Assembly (NCBI RefSeq): GCF_002844195.1
Contig: NZ_PEND01000008.1
Location: 62,001-126,000 of the forward strand
From: Halegenticoccus soli
GTDB taxonomy: Archaea > Halobacteriota > Halobacteria > Halobacteriales > Haloferacaceae
Direction of reading: 5' to 3'
DNA: 64,000 bases
Part shown: one piece after another, positions 37,544 through 45,947 of the stretch
How the letters are laid out: every line of letters begins with the position of its first letter
Numbering within the stretch: the stretch's first letter is position 1
Position numbers and translations under genes: made by a program
Notes under the pieces: model-generated
Seen by the model: the letters and a program-made list of their open reading frames with translations, nothing else
Databases searched by the model: none
Told to the model about the DNA's origin: nothing

Positions 37544-37763
37544 CTCCTACCCCTTCTCCTGCTGGTAGTTATCGCCCGCAAACGGAGATGCAATAAACAA
37601 ATGTTCACGGGCTATCCGACTCAGAAGGCCGGTCGAAGTCGCCGCCATCTGGCGATTAGCCGAAAAACGCCGGCAAGTGGACTCGAACGGAAAAATCAAC
37701 CGCCGTCTCGCGATCGTGAAACACCCGGGGCAAGCAACCGGGCCGTCCAGCGGGGGTCAGGCG

Positions 37764-38889
37764 ATGAAAAACGCCGAAGAGGCAACGAACCCCCTCGAAG
37801 GGATCTCGGTCGTCCCCGAACCATCAGAAGCGGTCCTCAATCAACGCCAGCTCATCGACTACCGCTCCCAGCGCGAGCAGTGCCTGGAGTGGCTGCTCAC
37901 GTTCGGCAAAGAACCCGAGCGCGCAGAGGGATACGCGTACATGACGGTCAAGAACCGCAGCCATCGGATGGACGCGTTCTACCGGTGGGTGTGGGAGGAG
38001 TACGGTGGCTATACGGCCAACATCGCACGAGCACGGGGACGCCTGGCTGCAACACCTCGCCCGCCAGGAGAAGAGCAACGCGCATAAAGCGAACGGCCGG
38101 AAGGCGGCCCGAATGCTGTTCAAGTGGCGCGAACACCAGCACGGACTCGACGAATGGAAGCCGCAGATCTCGTTCGCCACACGCGACAAGACCACCGCTC
38201 CGCGAGACTACCTGACGCGCGAAGAACGGACCGCTATTCGAGAGGCAGCGCTCGAATACGGGACCGTTCCTGCGTACGCGAACCTCTCACCATCGGAGCG
38301 AGACCGCTGGAAGGCGTACCTGGCCCAGCGATTCGAGAAACCGAAGTCGAAGGTCTCACCGGAAGACTGGGAGAAGGCGAACGGCTGGAAGATCCCGAGT
38401 CTCGTGTGGGTGAGTCTCGACGCTGACCTGCGTCCAATTGAAGTTGAGCGTGCAGTGACAAGCTGAGTCGATCTCGAAAACGGGGTGCTGCGCATCCCGA
38501 AGGAACAGAGTTCGAAGAACGTGGGGAACTGGATCGTCGGCATGCAGCAACGGACCGTGGACATCCTCGAACGCTGGTTGAATCAGCGTGCGGCCTACGA
38601 GAAGTACGAGGACACGGACAGGCTGTGGCTGACGCGACAGGCAAATCCGTACCAGACTGCGTCGTTGCGATACGTCCTGCACCGGCTCTGCGAGCTTGCA
38701 GACATCTCGACCGAGAACCGGCAGATGAGTTGGTACGCGATCAGGCACTCGACGGGTACCTATATGACCCGTGAGGAGGACCTCGCGGCCGCACAGACCC
38801 AGCTCCGACACCACAGTCCAGAGACGACGATGAAATACGACCAGACGCCTGTCGAAGATCGGCGTAACGCACTGGACCGTATGGGGTGA
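37764..38889 (+). pseudogene. tyrosine integrase (XerC/D-like), broken by a frameshift and a stop
   Basis: From ATG 37764 the frame reads as an integrase N-terminal SAM-like domain (YRSQREQCLEWLLTF, MDAFYRWVWEEYGGYT). Near base 38028 the reading shifts: the next frame continues HEHGDAWLQHLARQEKSNAH, KAARMLFKWREHQHGLDEWK, LDADLRPIEVERAVTS. An in-frame TGA follows at 38464-38466 where family members probably have Trp, then VDLENGVLRIPKEQSSKN, WYAIRHSTGTYM and QLRHHSPETTMKYDQT (catalytic Arg-His and Tyr) to the stop at 38889. Two lesions make it inactive unless recoded. Confidence 0.85.
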
Positions 38890-39149
38890 CGACGATGCGA
38901 AAAACGGTCACGACTGTCGAACCGACACGCGTTCGCTCTCGCCTCGTCGACGGGCAAGTGTCCATGGAGGTTGACACGGAGGATGTCCGGCTGCACGTTC
39001 AACAAGCCGGTGAGACAACCAAGAGCGTTGAGTCAGAGGGTGGAACAGTTGTAATGGAATCGGACGGATCCATGGTAGACACCGAGGTCGAACTCGCTAG
39101 AGCAGATGTAGAAGCCCTGGTGGATGGACTAGCCGTACTACTTGAATAG
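38886..39149 (+). CDS. small hypothetical protein coupled to the integrase
   Basis: Protein of 87 residues starting GTG at 38886, which overlaps the integrase stop (GTGA); an ATG at 38895 is also possible. It is hydrophilic and beta-rich: VEPTRVRSRLVDGQVSMEV, VRLHVQQAGE, VELARADVEALVDGLAVLL. No family recognised. Its coupling to the integrase suggests a mobile-element function, but nothing more can be said. Confidence 0.45.
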   Translation: MTTMRKTVTTVEPTRVRSRLVDGQVSMEVDTEDVRLHVQQAGETTKSVESEGGTVVMESDGSMVDTEVELARADVEALVDGLAVLLE

Positions 39150-39346
39150 ACGGCGTCCAACTGGTCCAGGTTTCCTTCAGAACTCTAGGCCATCCTATGA
39201 GATAATACGGGATAAATAGCGTGTTCCCTATGCTGGGATCTTCTTGATAGGATCGGGTTGTTGAAGACAGAGACAGACTCTATCTTGGTGCATCCCAGAA
39301 GTAGACGGAGGACAACGTTTTCGTTCATCAGCCAGGAATAGTGTGT

Positions 39347-39553
39347 ATGGCCACGAGAGTAGAGACCCCTGACGCCGACGAAGTTTGTGCGTATTGCAGT
39401 TCCCGCGTTTTCGACCACGATCCAATCTGTGTCCGTGACTGTACCGCTGACTGTGGTTCGCCGACATATTTCTGTAACTACGCCTGTCTGTCGGCGTATA
39501 TCGACGAGAACGAACTGAGCTACGGTAACGCTTGTAAGTGGTCGCCCGAGTAG
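39347..39553 (+). CDS. small cysteine-rich (zinc-binding) protein
   Basis: Protein of 68 residues from ATG 39347. Eight cysteines: VCAYCSSRVF, ICVRDCTADCGS, YFCNYACLSAYI. The last part looks like a treble-clef/TRASH-type finger (YFCNYACLSAY), a fold also used in metal-sensing TRASH domains. Role unknown; a metal-related role would fit its place upstream of the MerB-like cluster, but this is inference. Confidence 0.55.
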   Translation: MATRVETPDADEVCAYCSSRVFDHDPICVRDCTADCGSPTYFCNYACLSAYIDENELSYGNACKWSPE

Positions 39554-39593
39554 CTCATTACCCTCGGATTTTCCATTTAGACTAGCCGTCCAC

Positions 39594-39608
39594 CCCCAAT
39601 ACACTGGG
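39594..39608 (+). promoter_or_regulatory. operator-like palindrome 1 (before the HTH_10 gene)
   Basis: CCCCA, six bases (ATACAC), TGGG; 38 bases before the ATG at 39647. Same motif and spacing as at six other starts in this element. A TATA-like TTTAG lies at 39576-39580, further away than at the other sites. Confidence 0.6.
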
Positions 39609-39646
39609 CACAATGATTTACTCGCAAGCCTCCCTACCAGCCAAGT

Positions 39647-40288
39647 ATGCGTGAGGCTGTTTTGTCCGTGAGCGACGATGAACTCGCCGCGTTGGGAATA
39701 CAGGATCTCGTTGCCCTCTGCCGGTCGGCCGGCCTCAGAGACTTCGAAGAACTTGAGTGCCAACCGACGGGAGCAGTCATCCGCATCGAAGTCGAATCCA
39801 GGCTCGATGAGGACCGACTCCAAGCAATGGACTACGTGAACTGGTGGGAACGGGTGACATCGTCGGACGATTCACAGCAGTACATCCTCTCATTCACTGC
39901 ACCGAATCTTTCGGAGACTATCTCGGATCATGCTGACGACTTAGTCGGCACCTGTAACCCAGAGATGACGGATCAAGGAGCAACCCTCTCTATTGTCGGT
40001 CCCCACGATGCAATTAGCGGGACACTTGACGAATACCGGTCATCGGGGATGTCCCCTCGTCTTCGGAGAATCACCTCGTACAATGGGACAGAGCGACCGC
40101 TGGACAGACTCACTGATAGACAGCAGGAGGTGATTCAAACCGCCTACAATATGGGATTTTACGAAGTCCCCCGAGAGACGTCAACAGAAGACGTCGCTGC
40201 TACACTGGACATCGATCCGTCAACGGTCGCAGAGCATCTACAACGTGCGGAACGGAACTTGTTATCCCGATTCCTCGATACCGAATAG
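39647..40288 (+). CDS. HTH_10 (bacterio-opsin-activator-like) transcriptional regulator
   Basis: Protein of 213 residues. The C-terminal part is the HTH_10 domain of Bat-like haloarchaeal regulators: LTDRQQEVIQTAYNMGFYEV, PRETSTEDVAATLDI, STVAEHLQRAERNLL. The N-terminal 140 residues form a beta-rich sensor-like region with WWERVTSSDDSQQYILSF. It is the only clear transcription factor inside the element and has the element's palindrome in its own promoter, so it may control the seven-promoter set and itself. That link is inference. Confidence 0.8.
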   Translation: MREAVLSVSDDELAALGIQDLVALCRSAGLRDFEELECQPTGAVIRIEVESRLDEDRLQAMDYVNWWERVTSSDDSQQYILSFTAPNLSETISDHADDLVGTCNPEMTDQGATLSIVGPHDAISGTLDEYRSSGMSPRLRRITSYNGTERPLDRLTDRQQEVIQTAYNMGFYEVPRETSTEDVAATLDIDPSTVAEHLQRAERNLLSRFLDTE

Positions 40289-40867
40289 AGATCAAGTACG
40301 TTCCACCTCCCATCATAAACCGAACGACGAAGAACACAGCAAATCAGCTCAAGCCTGCTGATTCTCTGCCGAGCCGGGTGATTCGTCTCATTAATCCAGT
40401 GTAGAGCAGCCATCTCCAAACTGAGGATAACCATTATTGCATTGCAGTCTATCGCCAGCAGACTGTCGCAGTGATCACTGTAGTGGGCCGAAGCTGAATA
40501 AGACGAAATGAATGTCAGTGGCCCCGGCGGTGGTCATATCACGGATGACACAGCCAACCATCGTGGCTAGCGCGAACGTCAACTATTGGCAGAGGGTAGA
40601 TGCTGCCGATACTGCCGTGAAAACCACCGTTGAACGGGAAGCACGCGTACTTAGGACGGTCTACGTTACGGGCCCATCGGTCGAGTTCAAGGCTTCTGGA
40701 TCACCCCAAAACCGTTCGTCCCGATGGAGGACCCACTGGGGATCAGAACTGGGCTCCTTCAGGCAAGTCATAGCCAGCTAGTGTCACTGTTTGTTATGAT
40801 TTCAGAAGGGTTCAACAGAGTCCGTTTCGACTCAGCGTTATGGGATACTCGGCGTCACCATAAACCT
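40289..40867 (+). other. intergenic stretch after the HTH_10 gene
   Basis: No gene can be supported in the 579 bases before the micro-ORF promoter. Frames here are short and lack recognisable protein patterns; one 89-codon frame at 40512-40781 is mostly non-biased sequence. From about 40816 the first copy of the 225-base repeat begins. Confidence 0.4.
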
Positions 40868-41040
40868 CCCCAGATAACTGGGAGATGGACCTTTGGTGGT
40901 ACCGGAGGTATGACCGAACAGAATGGATCCCGATACTGAGGGAGGGGAGCAACGATTCCTCCATTATCGGTCTTGGTGGAGTAAGGTATGCGGTTGGCCG
41001 GTGCTAAAAATAGACGGCCTACCGAAAGTTCGGCACAGAG
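40816..41040 (+). repeat. imperfect direct repeat, copy 1
   Basis: About 225 bases recur at 42317-42543 with roughly four-fifths of bases the same by eye. Each copy holds a promoter, the palindrome and a micro-ORF. They lie on either side of the PQQ-type lipoprotein gene. Confidence 0.75.
40868..40882 (+). promoter_or_regulatory. operator-like palindrome 2 (before micro-ORF A)
   Basis: CCCCA, GATAAC, TGGG, directly after a TATA-like ATAAAC at 40860-40865 and 40 bases before the ATG at 40923. Sits between TATA and the expected start of transcription, so a bound protein would probably repress. Confidence 0.6.
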
Positions 41041-41066
41041 CAAGCAGGTATCGGTTGCTTCTGTGA
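40923..41066 (+). CDS. micro-ORF A, 47 residues
   Basis: Short frame with a promoter and palindrome like those of the larger genes nearby. It begins MDPDTEGGEQRFLHYRSWWS and includes KVCGWPVLKIDGLPKVRHR. Its paralogue at 42425 shares PDTEG-EQR, WSKVC, WPV and IDGLPKVR, although the rest differs. I know no family. The conserved amino acids and ATG spacing argue for a translated product; the small size leaves room for chance or for a regulatory RNA. Confidence 0.45.
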   Translation: MDPDTEGGEQRFLHYRSWWSKVCGWPVLKIDGLPKVRHRASRYRLLL

Positions 41067-41126
41067 ACGGACTACTGAGTAGGTTCACAAAACCCATACA
41101 TAATCGTCCACGACTATTTATCTAGA

Positions 41127-42314
41127 ATGCCCTCCGACACGTCATCCCCGCCGACACGCCGTGCGTTCCTCGCGGCCTGCGGAGCAATCACGCTTTCTGG
41201 GTGTACAGGTGTCTTCGCACAGAGCAGATCGTCCCCACCGGTTGAGTGTTCTCCGACGGAGTCATCCTGGCCGATGTACGGATACGACGCCGCTCACAGG
41301 AGCTATGTACCGTCTCGGGGGCTCCCGCCGGCAACTGCTGATGCGCATCGATTCTCCCAGACCGGCACGAGCCGAAACGGAGGTGGGAGTACCGAGGCCC
41401 CGCCCGCTATCGGCGATGGGGTCGCCTACATCGCGGGTGACGTCCGGATTGAGGCCCGTGACATCGAGACGGAAGAGCGCCTCTGGGAGATCGATCCCGA
41501 AGATAGCGTCGCTACCAGTCCCGTCCTCGCCTGCGGGGTTGTCTACGTAACGACACTCAATGAAACGCTCGCACTCGATCCAACTGACGGATCCGTGGTA
41601 TGGCGAGCGGAGGGTGGCGCACCCGGTGACGTGTCTGCCTCGCCTGTTGCCGTTGACGATCGACTCTACGTTGCGACGGGAGGCGTGGCCGCGCTCGATG
41701 CTGAAACCGGGAGCGAACGCTGGCACGCGAGTACTGAGCACGTTGTCCAGGGTGTCGCCGTGGATGATCGCGTCTACGTCGGTGCGGCAAGCAACGGGAG
41801 CGGCGAAGTCGCCGCCTTCACGATTGATGGCGACCGCTGGTGGCGAACCACCGAACCCGGACAGGTGTACACCACGCCTGTCGTCACCGAGAACACAGTG
41901 TATGCGGTTTCGAAGACCGGGACGGTGACGGCGCTCGCCGCGACTGATGGGCACGTTCGGTGGCAGGAGAGCGTCGAACCTGGCGTCTTCCAGCCGCCGG
42001 CACTCGCCAATGACCGAATCGTGGTGGGAGCAGGCAACGGCACCCAGACGATAGCGCTCGACGCGACGACCGGTGAGCGCCTGTGGACGTACGAGACAGG
42101 CGTCAGTAAGAGCGCGCCGGTCGTAGTCGGTGACCGGGTGCTCGCCACGGGGGCGAACACTGGAATTTACCTGCTGGACGCCGCGACCGGTGATCGCGTC
42201 CGGCACTGGGCCACCGAGAACGTGGGATCGCAGCCAGTAGTCGCTTACGAGCGGCTGTTTTACCGGGCGTGGAACGTTTCAGACGTGTTCGTAATCAAGG
42301 ACACCCCGGCCTAG
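41127..42314 (+). CDS. PQQ-like beta-propeller lipoprotein
   Basis: Exported protein of 395 residues. Signal: PTRRAFLAACGAITLSGC, a Tat motif followed by a lipobox Cys. The body shows repeated propeller blades: GVVYVTTLNETLALDPTDGS, RLYVATGGVAALDAETGSER, YAVSKTGTVTALAATDGHVR, IVVGAGNGTQTIALDATTGE. No catalytic motif of PQQ dehydrogenases is seen, so it is likely a binding or assembly scaffold outside the cell. It follows micro-ORF A by 60 bases. A TATA-like ATACATAAT lies at about 41096-41104. Confidence 0.85.
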   Translation: MPSDTSSPPTRRAFLAACGAITLSGCTGVFAQSRSSPPVECSPTESSWPMYGYDAAHRSYVPSRGLPPATADAHRFSQTGTSRNGGGSTEAPPAIGDGVAYIAGDVRIEARDIETEERLWEIDPEDSVATSPVLACGVVYVTTLNETLALDPTDGSVVWRAEGGAPGDVSASPVAVDDRLYVATGGVAALDAETGSERWHASTEHVVQGVAVDDRVYVGAASNGSGEVAAFTIDGDRWWRTTEPGQVYTTPVVTENTVYAVSKTGTVTALAATDGHVRWQESVEPGVFQPPALANDRIVVGAGNGTQTIALDATTGERLWTYETGVSKSAPVVVGDRVLATGANTGIYLLDAATGDRVRHWATENVGSQPVVAYERLFYRAWNVSDVFVIKDTPA

Positions 42315-42316
42315 AG

Positions 42317-42543
42317 TCACAGTCTGTTTTGACTCAACGTTGTGAGATCCGCGGCGTCACCATAAATCCTCTCAGGTGACTGGGAGATAGACCTTCGGTA
42401 GTACCGGAGATGTGACCGAACGTAATGGAGCCCGATACTGAGGGAGCGGAGCAGCGAGTTCTCCGGCATCAGTTTTTGTGGAGTAAGGTGTGCTATTGGC
42501 CGGTGGTAGAAATAGACGGCCTACCGAAAGTTCGGTACAAAGA
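42317..42543 (+). repeat. imperfect direct repeat, copy 2
   Basis: Second copy of the 225-base repeat at 40816. It keeps ACCATAAA, the palindrome region, GATACTGAGGGAG, TGGAGTAAGGT and AGACGGCCTACCGAAAG in the same order. Confidence 0.75.
42371..42384 (+). promoter_or_regulatory. operator-like palindrome 3 (before micro-ORF B, degenerate)
   Basis: CTCA, six bases (GGTGAC), TGGG, after a TATA-like ATAAAT at 42362-42367. The left half differs at one base from CCCA. Forty bases separate it from the ATG at 42425. Confidence 0.5.
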
Positions 42544-42553
42544 AACTACGTAA
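42425..42553 (+). CDS. micro-ORF B, 42 residues
   Basis: Paralogue of micro-ORF A: MEPDTEGAEQRVLRHQFLWS then KVCYWPVVEIDGLPKVRYKE. It ends 23 bases before the lipoprotein gene and probably shares its transcript. Function unknown. Confidence 0.45.
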   Translation: MEPDTEGAEQRVLRHQFLWSKVCYWPVVEIDGLPKVRYKETT

Positions 42554-42576
42554 CCAGTTTAGCAATAGACAACAAT

Positions 42577-43032
42577 ATGAATCGGCGACGGTTCCTCGTT
42601 ATCGCTGGAGGCGCATCCCTCTCTGCCCTCTCCGGTTGTCTCAGCAATCCGGGGGTGAATGGTGGATTGTTGGAAGTACTGTCCGCCGAGGTGCCACCTC
42701 AGGCTAAGGTCACCGACGCGACCGACGAACGGATCGGCGACATCGAGCCAATACAAACTGGGCTTCAGCAGGCCCAGCAATACGGCACGGCGAACGTCGA
42801 CGTGACCGACGACGAGTATGAGATGGTAGCGCAGACGCTGTCGGTCCTCCCATGGTATTCCCGACTCGAACGTGACTCTGACTACATTTCGGGAATCTAC
42901 ATCTAATATGAAGACGCCGCGTACGTAGTCGTCCTCACACCGTACTGTACCGACTCGTGGCTTTGGGACGCGCACAGTGAACGCGGTGACTACGGATGGG
43001 GAGGGTGTATCGACCTGCGAGAACAGAAGTAA
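42577..43032 (+). pseudogene. small lipoprotein gene with an in-frame stop
   Basis: From ATG 42577 the protein starts with a Tat/lipobox signal (MNRRRFLVIAGG, LSALSGCLSNPG) and runs 109 residues to a TAA at 42904-42906. The same frame continues beyond the stop with convincing sequence, YEDAAYVVVLTPYCTDSWLW and GDYGWGGCIDLREQK, to a second stop at 43030-43032. A single base change (for example GAA to TAA) explains this, giving an original protein of 151 residues. The truncated form could still be exported. Not assigned to a family. Confidence 0.6.
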
Positions 43033-43199
43033 TGGCAGAATCATAGCCCTCATTCGAGGGTAATCAGAAAGTGCCACAACGATTCTCCCCGACCTACGGG
43101 GAATACTCAGTCCACAGTCCGAGCGGATCGAGGGGAGAAGTAGGATGACAACCCGTGATACAGTCTCTGCCGACAACTAAACCAATTCAAGTTAAACCT

Positions 43200-43215
43200 C
43201 CCCAGTAAGGTGGGG
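43200..43215 (+). promoter_or_regulatory. operator-like palindrome 4 (before MerB-like 1)
   Basis: CCCCA, GTAAGG, TGGGG, directly after a TATA-like TTAAAC at 43192-43197 and about 40 bases before the ATG at 43255. Confidence 0.65.
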
Positions 43216-43254
43216 GATAGACAATTCGAAAGGAATACTGTATCCCGATGTGCG

Positions 43255-43881
43255 ATGGATTCCGAATCAGAGCACTCTGCGAGACGAACGAAACTCCCGA
43301 CTGACTTCGCTAAGCATGCAGCTGCCGCGACTGGTATCGACGCTCTCCCAACGACGTTGGAGGAGTGGTGGTCGGTAGTTCTCGACCAGTACCAAGCAAA
43401 CGACCTCACGATAGGACTTGATGATTTGTACAGTGAGACTCCGACTTGCCACGAAGTCCACGTGAACGGCTGCGTCCGGTACACGCACTGTGCTCTGGAC
43501 GCTCTGGAGGCGGCAGTGATAGTCGAACAGGATGAGGTGACTGTCCGGTCAGTTGATCCAGTGTCGGGGACTCCTGTGACGTTCGCGGTGGACGACGACG
43601 GCGTAACGGTATCGCCCGAGGAGGTGCTGGTCTGTTTCGGAGCGAACCTGGATCCAGACGCTATCGAGGCTGCGGGGTCACTCGCTGCGTGGTCCGTGCA
43701 AGACGACAAGACCGAAATCAAGAGTGGAGTCTGCCAGTACACCAATGCCTTCGAGAGCGAGGTGACCTACGAACAGTGGGCAACGGAAACAGATAGCGTA
43801 ACTGCACCGGTACCGCCGGCCAATGTTATGCCGTTACTACGTAAGCTGCCGTACGACAGTGACGACTCGGCTAGTAGTTAG
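43255..43881 (+). CDS. alkylmercury lyase (MerB) family protein 1
   Basis: Protein of 208 residues. It keeps the MerB catalytic pattern: CALD (Cys79, Asp82) corresponds to Cys96/Asp99 of E. coli R831 MerB, and VCQYTNAFESEVTYEQWA (Cys160) aligns without gaps to the Cys159 region, including Phe, Ser and Trp-Ala. MerB splits carbon-mercury bonds to Hg(II) and a hydrocarbon. The N-terminal part is not the usual winged domain in any obvious form. A GTG at 43210 is in frame but lies inside the palindrome, so the ATG at 43255 is chosen. Organomercury as substrate is unproven. Confidence 0.7.
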   Translation: MDSESEHSARRTKLPTDFAKHAAAATGIDALPTTLEEWWSVVLDQYQANDLTIGLDDLYSETPTCHEVHVNGCVRYTHCALDALEAAVIVEQDEVTVRSVDPVSGTPVTFAVDDDGVTVSPEEVLVCFGANLDPDAIEAAGSLAAWSVQDDKTEIKSGVCQYTNAFESEVTYEQWATETDSVTAPVPPANVMPLLRKLPYDSDDSASS

Positions 43882-43919
43882 CTGTCGAAGCAGGGCCCAG
43901 TGAAGGAGAGTCTACCTCT

Positions 43920-44540
43920 TCACTTTCCCACGTGGGTACGAGCTGCTTGCTTTGAAAGGGAGAACGCCTTCTCGACGGAAAGCTCCACCAGGGCTGCCTC
44001 CGAAATTTCTGCCGCCCATCGTTCGAACGACGCGGAGTCCGGGAAGGCGTTGGTCACCGCACAAGTGGTTGGAATCGGTGCATCTGGAGCATTGAGCGTG
44101 TCCTTGACCGAATCAAAGTCAGGGTTCGTCGATTCCTTGATACCGAGTCCGAACGAAATGACGGCACTCGTCGGGACCACGGTGACGCCGTCTTCGGTGA
44201 CGCGGAAGCGAATTGTCACACCGGCTTCGGGAGATTCCGAGTAGATTTCGACTGTGTCGTCTTCGTGGAGCAACGCCACGATCAGCGCGTCCATCACGCA
44301 GGGGACGTACTTGACTGTGCCATCGATGTGTACCGCGTGTCGCGTCGGCTCGGGCTGATACATGTCTTCGGGCGTGATTGTTACTCCGGCCTCGTTCAGC
44401 CGATCCGTAACGGCACTGTGTCCCGCTTCGAGGGATTCAGGTCGCTCGTCGAGGCTGCCAGCGCGACGGAAGGCTTCGGCCAGGTCTGACGGCAGGTCAG
44501 TTCGGTCAGCGAATCTGGTTTCCCTGTTTGAGTTCACCAT
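43920..44540 (-). CDS. alkylmercury lyase (MerB) family protein 2
   Basis: Protein of 206 residues, divergent from the first paralogue. Catalytic pattern CVMD (Cys81, Asp84) and TTCAVTNAFPDSASFERWA (Cys160) keep the Cys-Asp-Cys triad and the Trp-Ala spacing. The block YQPEPTRHAVHIDGTVKYVP parallels YSETPTCHEVHVNGCVRYTH of paralogue 1. It is 111 bases downstream of the MFS gene on the same strand but has its own TATA-palindrome promoter. It converges with MerB-like 1 (38 bases apart). Confidence 0.7.
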   Translation of the reverse strand: MVNSNRETRFADRTDLPSDLAEAFRRAGSLDERPESLEAGHSAVTDRLNEAGVTITPEDMYQPEPTRHAVHIDGTVKYVPCVMDALIVALLHEDDTVEIYSESPEAGVTIRFRVTEDGVTVVPTSAVISFGLGIKESTNPDFDSVKDTLNAPDAPIPTTCAVTNAFPDSASFERWAAEISEAALVELSVEKAFSLSKQAARTHVGK

Positions 44541-44577
44541 ATGAGACCGAGACGAACTGGATTAGGAGAACTGTTAT

Positions 44578-44592
44578 CCCCATCGTGTGGGG
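44578..44592 (-). promoter_or_regulatory. operator-like palindrome 5 (before MerB-like 2)
   Basis: CCCCA, five bases (TCGTG on the plus strand), TGGGG. On the minus strand it follows an A-rich AGAAAAG element and lies 38 bases before the ATG at 44540. Confidence 0.65.
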
Positions 44593-44651
44593 ATGGCTTT
44601 TCTACTGTCGTACGTTTTGTATCGACAAGCGTGTTCGAAATCGGAGTGGAG

Positions 44652-45944
44652 TCAGTCTTCGAGCACTGTCCGAGTCGGTGATTTTGGGGTTGGGACCGGT
44701 GGTTCGTGTGTGCCGAAGTCGGGATGCGTCTCTTCCATCCATGCGTAAACGATTGTACCGGAAGTGAACATCAGGATTGATGTGAGATAGAAGGCGGCCT
44801 CGGTGTGGACGATCTCCATCGTGAGCCCAATCAGGATTGCGCCGACGGCGTAGCCGGCGTCACGCCACATCCGGTAAACGCCCATACCTGCCGACCGCCA
44901 TGTCGGATGCGCCGCATCGCTAGGAACGGTCATCAGGTTCGGGTACAGTAATGCCATGCCCAGCCCTGAAGTGGCTGCTACAATCGTCCACGAGAAGTAT
45001 CCTTCGACGAAAACCATTCCGAGCACACCGCCTCCCGCGAGGAACATCCCCACGAGTACTGGAGGACGACGACCGATCTGATCAGCAAGGCCGCCGGTCA
45101 CAATCTGGAGGAAGTACATCGCAGTATGCACGCCGACGACGATACCGACTGCTGTGATGTCGAGTCCCTGGCTCGTGAGGTACAACGGTACTGCGATCCA
45201 GAATAACGTGTCCACGAAGTTCTCGACGTGGCCGGCCTGCGCTGCGGCGAACAGCGTCCTGTCGCCATAGGTCGCTCGCTTCAGAACCTCAGTGAAGGGA
45301 AGATCGGCATCGTAGTGATCACCATCGCTTTCGGCTTGGGCGTACTGGACGGTCTCCTTGATGAGGAAGATCGAGATGAGGAACGCCAGCAGGACGACCG
45401 CTGCAAGGAAGTAGAACGGTTCGGGCCGGTAACTCTGAGTCTGGCCAGCGATGAGACCCGTAACCCATGCGCCAACGGCGACGCCGGTGTAGCCGAATGC
45501 TTCGTCGATGCCGACTGCGAGCCCACGCTGGTCGGGGCCTGCGAGGTCGATCTTGGCGTTGATCGCCATACTCCAGGTCAAGGCTTGGTTGATTCCCAGC
45601 AGAATGTTCCCGAGAGTGATCCATCCCCAACTGGGAGCGAAGATGAGGATAATCGGAAGCGGTAGTGCGGTTGCCCACCCGAGGATGAGCACTGGCTTGC
45701 GGCCGTACTCCTCGCCCCACTTGCCGGCGTAGAGGTTGAGCAGCGACTTGACGAATCCGAACGAGACGACGAACGACCCGATAACGAGGAACGACTCGAC
45801 GCCGAGCACTTCTTCTCCCAGAACGGGGACGACGGTGCGTTCGGACCCGATAGTCAACCCGGTGGCGAACACTAAGAGGACGTGCAGTGAGAACTGCCCG
45901 AGGTGTTCGCGGATCCCTCGTTTGAGGTCCGTGGGTTCGCTCAT
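44652..45944 (-). CDS. MFS transporter of the MerB-like cluster
   Basis: Membrane carrier of 430 residues with twelve predicted helices. Motif A appears as GKWGEEYGRKPVLILG in the first half and GLADQIGRRPPVLVG in the second. Other features: NILLGINQALTWSMAINAK and GLAVGIDEAFGYTGVAVGAW. It is three bases downstream of the rhodanese-MBL gene, so both are on one transcript controlled by palindrome 6. It probably exports a product or imports a substrate linked to the MerB-like proteins. The direction and substrate are unknown. Confidence 0.85.
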   Translation of the reverse strand: MSEPTDLKRGIREHLGQFSLHVLLVFATGLTIGSERTVVPVLGEEVLGVESFLVIGSFVVSFGFVKSLLNLYAGKWGEEYGRKPVLILGWATALPLPIILIFAPSWGWITLGNILLGINQALTWSMAINAKIDLAGPDQRGLAVGIDEAFGYTGVAVGAWVTGLIAGQTQSYRPEPFYFLAAVVLLAFLISIFLIKETVQYAQAESDGDHYDADLPFTEVLKRATYGDRTLFAAAQAGHVENFVDTLFWIAVPLYLTSQGLDITAVGIVVGVHTAMYFLQIVTGGLADQIGRRPPVLVGMFLAGGGVLGMVFVEGYFSWTIVAATSGLGMALLYPNLMTVPSDAAHPTWRSAGMGVYRMWRDAGYAVGAILIGLTMEIVHTEAAFYLTSILMFTSGTIVYAWMEETHPDFGTHEPPVPTPKSPTRTVLED

Positions 45945-45947
45945 AGG

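Noticed and set aside
38464-38466. TGA in the integrase read as selenocysteine
   Set aside because: Haloarchaea are not known to use selenocysteine, the residue is expected to be Trp in relatives, and an independent frameshift is present.
40512-40781. An 89-codon frame before the first micro-ORF
   Set aside because: No family pattern, no promoter, and it runs toward the repeat without conservation in copy 2.
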